DNA from: a virus
Direction: 5' to 3' (one strand)
DNA: 23,423 bases
Virus record (IMG/VR): IMGVR_UViG_3300008625_000078
Span: 1-23,423 of that record
Every line of letters begins with the position of its first letter. Position 1 is the first letter of the stretch. Position numbers and translations under genes: made by a program. This document shows positions 1 through 8,217 of this stretch, piece by piece. A model generated the notes under the pieces. It saw only the letters and a list, made by a program, of their open reading frames with translations. It did no database searches and was not told the DNA's origin.

Positions 1-4
1 CCTT

Positions 5-20
5 TTTGGTTGATATATAT
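5..20 (+). promoter_or_regulatory. Putative phage promoter element upstream of gene 32
   Basis: The 16-nt string TTTGGTTGATATATAT occurs here and again, identically, at 11015-11030. Each copy sits 50-70 nt before a replication gene that opens a transcription block (gene 32 here, the sliding clamp there). An exact 16-nt repeat in two such positions suggests a shared promoter or regulator site. It does not match the T4 late consensus, and no transcription start is visible. Confidence 0.4.
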
Positions 21-29
21 TATCAAATG

Positions 30-47
30 GTTACTGATGGTAGTAAC
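30..47 (+). promoter_or_regulatory. Leader hairpin before gene 32
   Basis: GTTACT (30-35) and AGTAAC (42-47) form a perfect 6-bp stem with a 6-nt loop, about 30 nt before the ribosome site (AGGAGA, near 75-80). T4 gene 32 mRNA has a structured leader to which gp32 binds to repress its own translation. A similar role here is only inferred from position, and no pseudoknot partner was found. Confidence 0.3.
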
Positions 48-87
48 TGACAAATGAAAAATAACTAATAATACAGGAGAATAACAA

Positions 88-843
88 ATGGATATTAATT
101 CGATTCGTAAGCGTCTTAACCAACTTCAGACAACAAATAACAGAACTTCAAACTTATGGAAACCACAGCCTGGTAAACAGGTAATTCGTGTGTTACCATA
201 TAAACATAATAAGGACAATCCTTTCATTGAATTGTTCTTCCATTTTGGTTTGAATAATAAAACATATCTTTCACCAATTACATTTGGTCGCCCCGACCCG
301 ATTGAAGAGTTTGCACAAAAACTTAAAACAAGCGGAAATCGTGAGGAATATCAGATGGCTCGTAAATTGGAAGCAAAAATGAGAACCTTTGCTCCAGTTA
401 TCGTTCGTGGTGAAGAAACTCAAGGAGTTCGTTTCTGGGGATTTGGTAAAACTGTTTATCAAGAATTACTCGGTGTAATTGCCGACCCAGATTATGGTGA
501 TATTACAGACGCTGTTAGTGGTCGTGATGTTTCCGTAGAATTCATTACTGCTGAAGAAAGTGGTGCTTCATTTCCAAAGACGAATGTTCGTGTGAAACCT
601 AATCAAACACCTATCGTGGAGGATAAAGCTCAAATGGAAGCTCTCTTGGAAAATCAAAAAGATATTACTGAATTATATCAGGAACTATCCTATGATGAAT
701 TAACCGGCGTTCTAAACGAATGGTTAAACCCAGATGGTGAAGCAGAAACAACTGAAAAGGAAACCGCTCCAACTTCAGTTGTTGCTAGTGAAACAAAAGT
801 AGAAGATGCCAGTGCGGCATTTGATGACTTATTTAATAAGTAA
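88..843 (+). CDS. 32: gp32-like single-stranded DNA-binding protein
   Basis: Probable replication and recombination SSB that coats ssDNA at the fork and helps load UvsX and the helicase. It is 251 aa (T4 gp32 is 301). The basic N-terminus (SIRKRLNQLQ) fits the gp32 cooperativity segment. A central OB-like region includes WKPQPGKQVIRVLP and VRFWGFGKTVYQELL. The tail is strongly acidic and Ser/Thr-rich (about residues 213-251) and ends in DDLFNK, typical of the partner-binding tail. The segment equivalent to the T4 zinc site (around SPITFGRPDPI) has no cysteines, so this looks like a zinc-less version. The ATG has AGGAGA upstream with good spacing. It is first in the replication cluster, followed by a structured gap and uvsX. 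The family call rests on overall pattern and position. Confidence 0.88.
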   Translation: MDINSIRKRLNQLQTTNNRTSNLWKPQPGKQVIRVLPYKHNKDNPFIELFFHFGLNNKTYLSPITFGRPDPIEEFAQKLKTSGNREEYQMARKLEAKMRTFAPVIVRGEETQGVRFWGFGKTVYQELLGVIADPDYGDITDAVSGRDVSVEFITAEESGASFPKTNVRVKPNQTPIVEDKAQMEALLENQKDITELYQELSYDELTGVLNEWLNPDGEAETTEKETAPTSVVASETKVEDASAAFDDLFNK

Positions 844-858
844 GTAGGGTTATAAACT

Positions 859-937
859 ATGGTGGTTGTTGAAGCCAACAACTAATAAAACCGATTGTGT
901 GCGACGCATCGTCTATAAAGCCGGACACAACCACCAT
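859..937 (+). ncRNA. Structured three-way-junction RNA between gene 32 and uvsX
   Basis: The 112-nt gap folds by eye into a compact three-way junction. P1 pairs ATGGTGG (859-865) with CCACCAT (931-937). P2 pairs TTGTTG (866-871) with CAACAA (876-881) around AAGC. P3 pairs TTGTGT (895-900) with ACACAA (925-930) and encloses an inner stem GACG/CGTC (903-906/910-913). P1 abuts P2 and P3 with no spare bases. CCG (891-893) could pair with CGG (922-924) as a pseudoknot. It is richer in G+C than its surroundings. TTTT follows P1, so a branched terminator or attenuator is possible. It lies just before the uvsX ribosome site (AGGAGA), so leader regulation is also possible. It matches no RNA family I can name. 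Confidence 0.5.
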
Positions 938-955
938 TTTAATTAGGAGAATTAT

Positions 956-2053
956 ATGTCGATACAAGACGACTTGGCTAACACATTAGCCACTTCCTTG
1001 AATAAGAAATTTAAGGATTACAAAGTCGCCCACTTCTTGGGTGGCGCAAACGCAACGCCAACAGATATTAAAGAATTTATTTCAACTGGATCAACAATGT
1101 TAGATTTGGCAATTTCTAATAGACCAGATGGTGGAATCGCAGTAGGTAGAATCACAGAATTAAATGGACTTGAAAGTAGTGGGAAATCATTAGTTGGTGC
1201 ACACCTACTTGCTGAAACTCAAAAGAAGGGTGGAGTTGCTGTTTATATAGATACTGAAACTGCTGTAAGTGAGGATTTCTTAGAGGTGATTGGAGTGGAT
1301 ATAAGTAATATGTTATATTTACATTTAGAAACTACAGAAGATATATTTGAAGCCATTGAAGAAATCATAACGAAAGTTAGGGAATCAGATAAAGATAGAT
1401 TAGTAACTATATTAGTTGATTCACTGGCGGCTGCTTCTACCAAGGTGGAATTAAATGCTGACTTTGATAAAGATGGTTGGGCTACAAGTAAGGCAATCAT
1501 CATTTCTAAAGCTATGAGAAAGATTACTCAAATGATTGGTAGGCAGAGGGTTGCTCTTGTATTTACTAATCAATTAAGAGTAAAATTAGGAGCTATGTTT
1601 GGAGATCCATATACTACTTCAGGCGGTAAGGCTCTTCCATTTCACGCTTCAACTCGTATTAGATTAAAGAATAAAGGTCAAATTAAAGATAAGAAAAAGA
1701 ATGTAATTGGTATGACCATTTTGGCTCAAGTTGTTAAAAATAGATTGGGTCCACCTTTGAGGAAAGCAGAGTTTCCATTATACTTTGAGAGTGGTGTAGA
1801 TGATGATGGCAGCTGGTTAGTAGTAATGAAAGAGCATGGTATAGTAAAAACCAGCGGCGCTTGGTATTCTATGACAGACCACAATGGTGATGAAGTTAAG
1901 TTCCAGTCGAAGGAATGGGCTGATAAATTAAAAGATGAAGATTTTAAAGCTCATTGTTATAAACTAATTTGTGATAAAGTGATATTGAAGTATGAAAAGG
2001 CTGACTTGGGTATAGATGATGTAATCCAAACTGATGAGGTTTTGGGTGACTAA
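956..2053 (+). CDS. uvsX: UvsX-like RecA-family recombinase
   Basis: Strand-exchange ATPase that forms filaments on ssDNA for recombination-dependent replication and repair. The 365 aa are close to T4 UvsX (391). Walker A is GLESSGKS at about residues 71-78. The YIDTE segment near 98-102 matches the RecA/UvsX motif with the catalytic glutamate. Walker B is in LVTILVDSLAA, about 149-159. A conserved FTNQLR segment follows near 200, and TTSGGKALPFHAS matches the L2/DNA-contact region. The start ATG has TAGGAGA upstream. It follows gp32, its partner at the fork, across the structured gap. The stop overlaps the likely GTG start of the RNase H gene, implying translational coupling. Confidence 0.93.
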   Translation: MSIQDDLANTLATSLNKKFKDYKVAHFLGGANATPTDIKEFISTGSTMLDLAISNRPDGGIAVGRITELNGLESSGKSLVGAHLLAETQKKGGVAVYIDTETAVSEDFLEVIGVDISNMLYLHLETTEDIFEAIEEIITKVRESDKDRLVTILVDSLAAASTKVELNADFDKDGWATSKAIIISKAMRKITQMIGRQRVALVFTNQLRVKLGAMFGDPYTTSGGKALPFHASTRIRLKNKGQIKDKKKNVIGMTILAQVVKNRLGPPLRKAEFPLYFESGVDDDGSWLVVMKEHGIVKTSGAWYSMTDHNGDEVKFQSKEWADKLKDEDFKAHCYKLICDKVILKYEKADLGIDDVIQTDEVLGD

Positions 2054-3086
2054 TGAAAGATATTTATCTATACTTAATGAGATTACTAAGAATGGTGGTC
2101 AGATAGAAGATAGTGAACCTGATGATAAGGTATTGATAATAGATGGACTAAACACCTTTATAAGATCGTTTAGTATCGTACCAACTCTCAATGATGACGG
2201 CGCTCACGTTGGGGGAATAGTTGGTTTTCTAAGATCAATCGGTTATGCTATCAAAACAATAAGACCCACCCGATGTATTATTACATTTGATGGAAAGGGT
2301 GGGTCTGACCGCCGGAAGAAAATATTTCCAGAGTATAAGGCTGGTCGTAAAATGTCCAAAAGATTAAATCGGGCATACGATTTCAATTCGAGAGATGATG
2401 AAAAACACTCGATGATTTCTCAATTAACGAGAGTCATTGATTATTTGGATTATCTTCCTGTAACTACAATTACGATTGAAAGTATAGAGGCTGATGATAC
2501 GATGGCTTACATCACAAAACAACTTCTTACCACATCTAAAGTGGTACTAATGTCTACGGATAAAGATTTTCTACAACTTGTAAATTCAAGAGTTTCAGTA
2601 TGGTCTCCCACTAAAAAGAAGTTATATGGTGCACCAGAAGTATTAGAAGATTACGGAATACCATCACATAACTTTGCAGTATATAGGGCTATCGACGGAG
2701 ATAAATCTGATAATATAGATGGTGTCCGTGGTTGGGGATTAAAAACAATACAAAAAAAATTACCACTTTTACTCGAAGATAAGATACTTACTATTGATGA
2801 CATTATTGAAGAAGATGAAAAGTTAAAAGAGAGTGAAGAATTATTAAAAAGAAATTACTCATTAATGCAATTAGATGAAGTAGATATTAGTGCTTCTGCT
2901 AAAACTAAGATAATGGATAAAGTAAGAGAACCAATAAACAAATTAAACAAAATGCAGTTTCAGAAAAGATTTATAGAAGATAGGTTGTTTGCATCACTTC
3001 CAAATATGGATAGCTGGATGGTACAATGTTTTACAAAACTCAATCAAATGGCGGAAAAAACGCATGGGTCGTCAAACGAAATATAA
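2046..3086 (+). CDS. rnh: RNase H-like 5'-3' exonuclease (FEN family)
   Basis: Flap/5' nuclease expected to remove RNA primers from lagging-strand fragments, as T4 RNase H does. Acidic metal-site motifs are in order: VLIIDGLNTF, IITFDGKGGSDRRK, ESIEADDTMAY, MSTDKDFLQL and DGDKSDNIDG (the helix-hairpin-helix region). I prefer the GTG at 2046 as start, because GAGG lies 7 nt upstream and the GTG overlaps the uvsX stop. An ATG at 2034 in the same frame has no comparable ribosome site. The product is about 346 aa, somewhat longer than T4 RNase H (305). The 3' end overlaps the next small gene. Confidence 0.87.
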   Translation: MTNERYLSILNEITKNGGQIEDSEPDDKVLIIDGLNTFIRSFSIVPTLNDDGAHVGGIVGFLRSIGYAIKTIRPTRCIITFDGKGGSDRRKKIFPEYKAGRKMSKRLNRAYDFNSRDDEKHSMISQLTRVIDYLDYLPVTTITIESIEADDTMAYITKQLLTTSKVVLMSTDKDFLQLVNSRVSVWSPTKKKLYGAPEVLEDYGIPSHNFAVYRAIDGDKSDNIDGVRGWGLKTIQKKLPLLLEDKILTIDDIIEEDEKLKESEELLKRNYSLMQLDEVDISASAKTKIMDKVREPINKLNKMQFQKRFIEDRLFASLPNMDSWMVQCFTKLNQMAEKTHGSSNEI

Positions 3087-3243
3087 CTCAAAAGAAGAAA
3101 AGAAGGTAGCCCAGAGAAAATGGTCTATGGAATACTATTATAGAAACAGAGCAGTATTACAAGCAAAGGCTCGTGAAAGATACAGAAGAAAAAAGATGAT
3201 GGAATTAAAGGAAAAACAGAGGAAAGAATTATATGGTGAGTGA
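3064..3243 (+). CDS. Small basic hypothetical protein
   Basis: A 59-aa, very basic protein (MGRQTKYNSKEEKKVAQRK at the N-terminus), rich in Lys/Arg with aromatic YYY and RERYRRKK segments, predicted largely helical. Short proteins with a KYxxxEEKKxAxRxxxxxYYxxN pattern recur in large DNA viruses and phages without a known function, and nucleic-acid binding is only inferred from charge. I chose the ATG at 3064, although the frame is open further upstream inside the RNase H gene. It overlaps RNase H by 23 nt and the helicase start by 11 nt, so it is probably translated as part of the same chain. Confidence 0.6.
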   Translation: MGRQTKYNSKEEKKVAQRKWSMEYYYRNRAVLQAKARERYRRKKMMELKEKQRKELYGE

Positions 3244-4591
3244 AAATTTTAACTCATTTGGGCCGACGTTCCAGGCAAAGATAATATCATCGTTATTATC
3301 AGATAATAAATTTATACAAACTATTAGTGATATATTAGAGCCACAATACTTTGATTCTGATGCTAATGCCTGGTTAGTTAAACAGATAAGCGAATACTTC
3401 ATGGAGTTTAGAAAGGCTCCTACACTTGAAGTATTGAAGATTAAAATCACTCAATTAGAAAATGAGATTCTAAAAGTGTCTGTTATAGAAAATCTTAAAG
3501 ATGCTTGGAGAAACATCGAAGCTACTGATTTAGAATTCGTAAAGCAGGAAACGTTAGGATTCTGTAAGAACCAGGTACTTAAAGGCGCTATCGTAGATGC
3601 TGTAGATTTACTTGAACAGAAAAAGTATGATGAGATAAAAGTTATTATTGATAATGCTATGAAAGCTGGCAGTGAAAGAGATTTGGGTCATGATTACATC
3701 ATATCATTAGAAGATAGGCTTACTGGTTCGGTAAGAGAAACATTGGGAACTCCGTGGGATGCTGTGAATGGGGTAATGGATGGTGGATTGGCTGGTGGAG
3801 AATTAGGAGTATTAGTCGCGCCTGCTGGAATTGGTAAGACATGGGCATTACAATCATTAGGTGCGCATGCTGTAAAATGTGGAAAAACAGTAGTACATTA
3901 TACATTGGAATTGAACGCAAATTATGTTGGGTTAAGATACGATACAGTATTTAGTGGAATTACTACATCGAATATAAAATTTTATCAAGATGACGTTCAA
4001 TCAGTAATTGATAAACTTACAGGCAAATTAATTATTAAGTATTATCCAACTCGGTCTGCTACTGTAAATACAATAGCGGCTCACTTAAAACAGATGGAAT
4101 TGCAAGAGATTAAGCCTGATATAGTAATAGTGGATTATGCTGATATTCTGAAACCTACTGCGTTCTATAAAGAGAAGAGGCATGCAACTGGAGAAACGTA
4201 TGAGAATTTACGTGGTGTTGCAGGAGAATTCGATATTCCAATTTGGACTGCTAGCCAAGCAAACAGATCCAGCTTGGAGGAAGAAGTAATTGATGCAAGC
4301 AAAGTTGCTGAAGATTATTCCAAAGTAATGACGGCAGATTTTGTAATGAGTATAAGTCGTAAGGTAGAAGATAAGATAGCTAACACAGGCAGATTTCATG
4401 TCATTAAAAATAGATTTGGAATTGATGGAATTACATTTCCTGCGAGTATTAATACAAATACAGGGTTAATACAAGTACATGATGCTTCAACTGTTGATGG
4501 GAAGGACGCTCAAGGAAAAATGGATAATTCAGAAGAATATTTAAGAAAAACTTTGTCGAAAAAGTATAATGATATGGGAGGATTTGAATAA
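3233..4591 (+). CDS. 41: gp41-like replicative DNA helicase (DnaB family)
   Basis: Hexameric 5'-3' helicase that unwinds the fork on the lagging strand. The 452 aa compare with 475 for T4 gp41. The N-terminal helical domain spans about 1-160. The RecA-like motor follows, with Walker A APAGIGKT at about 196-203 and Walker B in PDIVIVDYADIL at about 295-306, plus a GETYENLRGVAGEF/ASQANRSS segment typical of DnaB-family motor domains. The C-terminus is acidic and polar. No primase (gp61) is visible in this window. It overlaps the upstream small gene and ends 1 nt before the methyltransferase start. Confidence 0.9.
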   Translation: MVSENFNSFGPTFQAKIISSLLSDNKFIQTISDILEPQYFDSDANAWLVKQISEYFMEFRKAPTLEVLKIKITQLENEILKVSVIENLKDAWRNIEATDLEFVKQETLGFCKNQVLKGAIVDAVDLLEQKKYDEIKVIIDNAMKAGSERDLGHDYIISLEDRLTGSVRETLGTPWDAVNGVMDGGLAGGELGVLVAPAGIGKTWALQSLGAHAVKCGKTVVHYTLELNANYVGLRYDTVFSGITTSNIKFYQDDVQSVIDKLTGKLIIKYYPTRSATVNTIAAHLKQMELQEIKPDIVIVDYADILKPTAFYKEKRHATGETYENLRGVAGEFDIPIWTASQANRSSLEEEVIDASKVAEDYSKVMTADFVMSISRKVEDKIANTGRFHVIKNRFGIDGITFPASINTNTGLIQVHDASTVDGKDAQGKMDNSEEYLRKTLSKKYNDMGGFE

Positions 4592-4592
4592 T

Positions 4593-6158
4593 ATGAATGA
4601 ATACACAACAAAAAATAAATGTATTCTTGGTGACAGTTTAGATAAACTAAAAGAATTAGATGATAATTCAGTAGATAGTATCGTAACTGACCCGCCATAC
4701 GGATTGAGTGCTGCTAAGAATAGTGGGAATAAATCTACTGGTGGTTTCATGGGCAAAAAGTGGGATTATGATGTGCCTTCTGTTGAGATGTGGGAAGAAT
4801 GTTTAAGAGTATTGAAACCAGGTGGTTACTTGCTATCCTTTGCAGGAACAAGAACTCACCATAGAATGTGTGTGAATATTGAGGATGCAGGGTTTGAGAT
4901 CAGGGATATGATTGCTTGGGTTTATGGTTCGGGCTTTCCTAAGAGTCATAATATTGGTAAGGCGATTGATAAAATGGGAGGTGTTTGCCCTAATTGGAAA
5001 CCATTAAAATACGAGGACGCAGTTAAAAAGAGTCCTTATACCCATAATGATATTGATAAACATTTAGGATTAAAAGCGTCATCTTGCTATTGGTCAAGAA
5101 CTGATGATAGAGCTTGTATCCCTTTAGAGAAGTATTGGGTAAAGATTAAAGAGTTTTTACAATTACCAGATGATTTTTCTGCTATTAAACCAGAAGCAGA
5201 ACGTGAGGTGATAGGGAAAAGAATAAGTAATGCACAAGACCAGCATAAATGGCTTGGAGAAAAATATAATAAACATAAAAGCAACGAAATAAACATAACA
5301 GCACCAGCAACCGAAGAAGCCAAGAAATGGGAAGGCTGGGGAACAGCCCTAAAACCTGCACTTGAGCCTATAACAGTAGCAAGGAAACCATTTAAGGGTA
5401 CAGTTGCTAATAATGTATTGAAGTGGGGAACAGGTGGGATTAATATTGATGGGTGTAGGGTTGAGACTGAAGACAATCTTAATGGTGGTGCTTATTCTTT
5501 GAATGGTGGAAGAAAATCACTTATTGGAGATAGCAGAACAGGAAAGGCAAAGGGGATGTTTCAAGATGGTAAAACATCAGAGAGCAACTATAAACAACCA
5601 CAAGGCAGATTCCCTGCAAACCTAATACATGATGGTAGTGATGAGGTTGTGGAGTTGTTTCCTGACAGTAAAGGAGGTGGATTTCCTAAGAAAATAAATG
5701 GTAATAGTCCAATATCTTTTAGAACAAATGAAGAAAAAGAAGAAAGAATAAATCTAAATGATTCTGGCTCTGCTGCTCGTTTCTTTTATTGTGCAAAGGC
5801 AAGTAAAAAAGAAAGGAACGAGGGGTGTGAGGAGTTGGAACACAGGAGACATTCAGATAGAAAAAAAGAAGATGGAGTTGGTGGAGATAACCCAAGAAAC
5901 AGGACTAACACATTAAAACAAAATTTCCATCCAACAGTAAAACCAATCAAACTAATGCAATACCTTGTCAGATTGGTAACGCCAAAAGGTGGAACAGTTT
6001 TAGACCCATTCGCAGGAAGTGGAACAACAGGAATTGCAGCAGTAATGAGTGAAAGAAACTACATTATGATAGAAAGAGAAAAAGAGTATTTTGAAATAAT
6101 GGAAGCAAGAATTGAGAAAGTTGAAAATCCTACTAAACAATGGGAAAAGTTTATGTGA
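4593..6158 (+). CDS. DNA methyltransferase (N4-cytosine/N6-adenine, DPPY type)
   Basis: SAM-dependent amino-methyltransferase for DNA. The catalytic motif DPPYGL is at about residues 33-38 and the SAM-binding motif LDPFAGSGTTG near 470-480. DPPY before FxGxG means a beta-class order, as in many phage and restriction methylases. The protein is 521 aa, with a long middle region (about 100-440) containing the target-recognition part and several Gly/Asn-rich loops. The C-terminal HPTVKPIKLMQYL segment is typical of the family. I chose the ATG at 4593, just after the helicase stop, with GGGAGG upstream. Whether the role is self-protection or regulation is unknown. No cognate restriction enzyme is adjacent, so it is likely an orphan phage methylase. 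Confidence 0.9.
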   Translation: MNEYTTKNKCILGDSLDKLKELDDNSVDSIVTDPPYGLSAAKNSGNKSTGGFMGKKWDYDVPSVEMWEECLRVLKPGGYLLSFAGTRTHHRMCVNIEDAGFEIRDMIAWVYGSGFPKSHNIGKAIDKMGGVCPNWKPLKYEDAVKKSPYTHNDIDKHLGLKASSCYWSRTDDRACIPLEKYWVKIKEFLQLPDDFSAIKPEAEREVIGKRISNAQDQHKWLGEKYNKHKSNEINITAPATEEAKKWEGWGTALKPALEPITVARKPFKGTVANNVLKWGTGGINIDGCRVETEDNLNGGAYSLNGGRKSLIGDSRTGKAKGMFQDGKTSESNYKQPQGRFPANLIHDGSDEVVELFPDSKGGGFPKKINGNSPISFRTNEEKEERINLNDSGSAARFFYCAKASKKERNEGCEELEHRRHSDRKKEDGVGGDNPRNRTNTLKQNFHPTVKPIKLMQYLVRLVTPKGGTVLDPFAGSGTTGIAAVMSERNYIMIEREKEYFEIMEARIEKVENPTKQWEKFM

Positions 6159-6207
6159 TGGTGTATATTTATGGATACAACAATGATTATAGTATAAGGA
6201 ATTAGTT

Positions 6208-8217
6208 ATGGAAAAATTCGTTTTAAGTGAAAACTTTATAAACAAATACAAAAGAAAAAAACCACCATTTGGCTTCAACGGACTTGGGGAATTAGTGTAT
6301 ATGAGAACCTATTCCCGTATCAAACAGAATGGTAAAAATGAGAGATGGTGGGAAACAGTCAGACGAGTAGTTGAAGGTACATATAATATGCAGAAACAAT
6401 GGATTGAACAACATCAATTAGGTTGGAATCCATGGCAAGCTCAAAGAAGTGCTCAAGAAATGTACGATAGAATGTGGAGTATGAAATTTCTCCCACCAGG
6501 TCGCGGATTATGGGCTATGGGAACAGCAATCACAGAGGAAAAGAAGTTATATGCAGCACTAAATAATTGCGCATTCGTATCTACTAAAACTTTGAAGGAA
6601 GATGGCGCAAAACCGTTCACATTTCTTATGGACGCTTCTATGTTAGGAGTTGGAGTAGGATTTGATGTAAAGGGAGCAGGAGAAATTATAGTAAAGGGTG
6701 TGAATAGAGATAGAACTGAAGAAATATATATGATACCCGATACAAGAGAGGGTTGGGTAGAATCATTGAGATTATTATTGGAAAGTTATTTTCATGGAAC
6801 TGCTCCAATGGAATTCGACTACAACCAAATAAGACCATCGGGTGCACCTATTCATGGATTTGGTGGAGTGAGTAGTGGTCATGAACCATTAAAAGAAGTA
6901 CATGATGAAATCAGAAATATATTAGATGATAATAGTGAAGCTCCAATCACATCAACAACAATCGTAGATATTATGAATTTGATTGGAAAGTGTGTAGTTG
7001 CCGGCAATGTCAGGAGGACTGCAGAAATTGTATTCGGTGACCCAAACGATGAAGAATATTTAGATTTAAAAAACTATAAGAAAAATCCACATAGAGAACA
7101 ATTCGGTTGGACATCCAATAATTCAGTATTTGCAGAAGTGGGAATGGATTATACTGATATATGTAAAAGAATTGTAGATAATGGTGAACCGGGAATTGCT
7201 TGGTTAGAGAATATGAGAAAGTATTCTCGTATGAAAAATGGTGGTGATGATAAAGATCATAGAGTTGCAGGTGGAAATCCTTGCCTGGAACAAAGCTTGG
7301 AATCCTACGAATTATGCTGCCTTGTAGAAACATTTCCACATCACCACGACGACTTAGAAGATTACAAAAAGACATTGAAGTATGCATATTTATATGCTAA
7401 AACAGTTACACTTGGCAAAACTCATTGGCCAGATACTAATAGAGTGATGTTAAGAAATAGACGCATAGGAACTTCAGTAAGTGGTGTAGCACAATTTATT
7501 ACAGCCAACGGACTTGATGAATTGAGAAATTGGTTAGAAAGTGGATATGATATTATTCAAGAGTATGATAAAATGTATTCAGATTGGCTTGCCGTTCCAC
7601 GTTCAATTAAAACAACAAGTGTAAAGCCCAGTGGAACGGTAAGTTTATTAGTTGGTTCAACACCAGGAATACATTATCCTGAAAGTAGATTCTATATTAG
7701 AAGAATGAGATTATCTAAACATTCAGAGTTAATTGAACCATTGAAGAAAGCTAATTATCATATTGAACCTGCCTTCGGTAGTGAAAAAACTACTATGGTG
7801 GTGGAAGTGCCGGTAGATGTTGGTGAGGGTATTAGAACAGTAGGCGATTTATCAATATGGGAACAGTTTAGTTTAGCTGCTTTCATGCAAAGACATTGGG
7901 CTGATAATCAAGTTAGTTGTACTGCAACATTTAACCCTGATACAGAGGCAGACCAATTACCACACGTACTAAATCATTTTCAATATAGGTTGAAGGGAAT
8001 TTCAATGTTACCACGGCATGAGCTTGGTGCATATAAACAAATGCCGTATGAGGCTATTGATGAAACGACATATAACAAAATGGTAAAGAAATTAGGGAAA
8101 TTGTCATTTGTTGGTGTGGAAGGTGAAGAAGCGGATGTAGAAAAATTCTGTAATTCTGACTATTGTGAGATAATACCACATACTGGAGACAATGACGATC
8201 AAGAATATTCAAATTAG
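6208..8217 (+). CDS. nrdJ: Adenosylcobalamin-dependent ribonucleotide reductase (class II)
   Basis: Reduces ribonucleoside triphosphates (or diphosphates) to deoxy forms to supply dNTPs for phage replication. Likely the monomeric RTPR type. It is 669 aa against about 739 in the Lactobacillus enzyme. Active-site features: N-terminal cysteine in LNNCAFVS (C121); the radical-site NPCLEQ (N357, C359, E361); a second cysteine partner in the ELCCLVETF segment (C370/C371); the conserved IKTTSVKPSGTVSLLVGSTPG loop; and a C-terminal CNSDYC pair (C648, C653) matching the reducing cysteines. No small subunit is nearby, as expected. The ribosome site is AAGGA before the ATG. The 3' end overlaps the likely true start of the DNA polymerase. 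Confidence 0.93.
   Translation: MEKFVLSENFINKYKRKKPPFGFNGLGELVYMRTYSRIKQNGKNERWWETVRRVVEGTYNMQKQWIEQHQLGWNPWQAQRSAQEMYDRMWSMKFLPPGRGLWAMGTAITEEKKLYAALNNCAFVSTKTLKEDGAKPFTFLMDASMLGVGVGFDVKGAGEIIVKGVNRDRTEEIYMIPDTREGWVESLRLLLESYFHGTAPMEFDYNQIRPSGAPIHGFGGVSSGHEPLKEVHDEIRNILDDNSEAPITSTTIVDIMNLIGKCVVAGNVRRTAEIVFGDPNDEEYLDLKNYKKNPHREQFGWTSNNSVFAEVGMDYTDICKRIVDNGEPGIAWLENMRKYSRMKNGGDDKDHRVAGGNPCLEQSLESYELCCLVETFPHHHDDLEDYKKTLKYAYLYAKTVTLGKTHWPDTNRVMLRNRRIGTSVSGVAQFITANGLDELRNWLESGYDIIQEYDKMYSDWLAVPRSIKTTSVKPSGTVSLLVGSTPGIHYPESRFYIRRMRLSKHSELIEPLKKANYHIEPAFGSEKTTMVVEVPVDVGEGIRTVGDLSIWEQFSLAAFMQRHWADNQVSCTATFNPDTEADQLPHVLNHFQYRLKGISMLPRHELGAYKQMPYEAIDETTYNKMVKKLGKLSFVGVEGEEADVEKFCNSDYCEIIPHTGDNDDQEYSN

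Noticed and set aside
859-937. tRNA or hammerhead ribozyme in the gene 32-uvsX gap
   Set aside because: It has a 7-bp closing stem and ends near CCACCA, but there is no T-loop or anticodon arm of the right size. The hammerhead core (CUGAUGA/GAAA) is absent.
5087-5476. 129-codon minus-strand frame inside the methyltransferase
   Set aside because: It lies opposite a well-supported gene, has no ribosome site and is the typical shadow of an AT-rich coding strand. The same applies to the other minus-strand frames.
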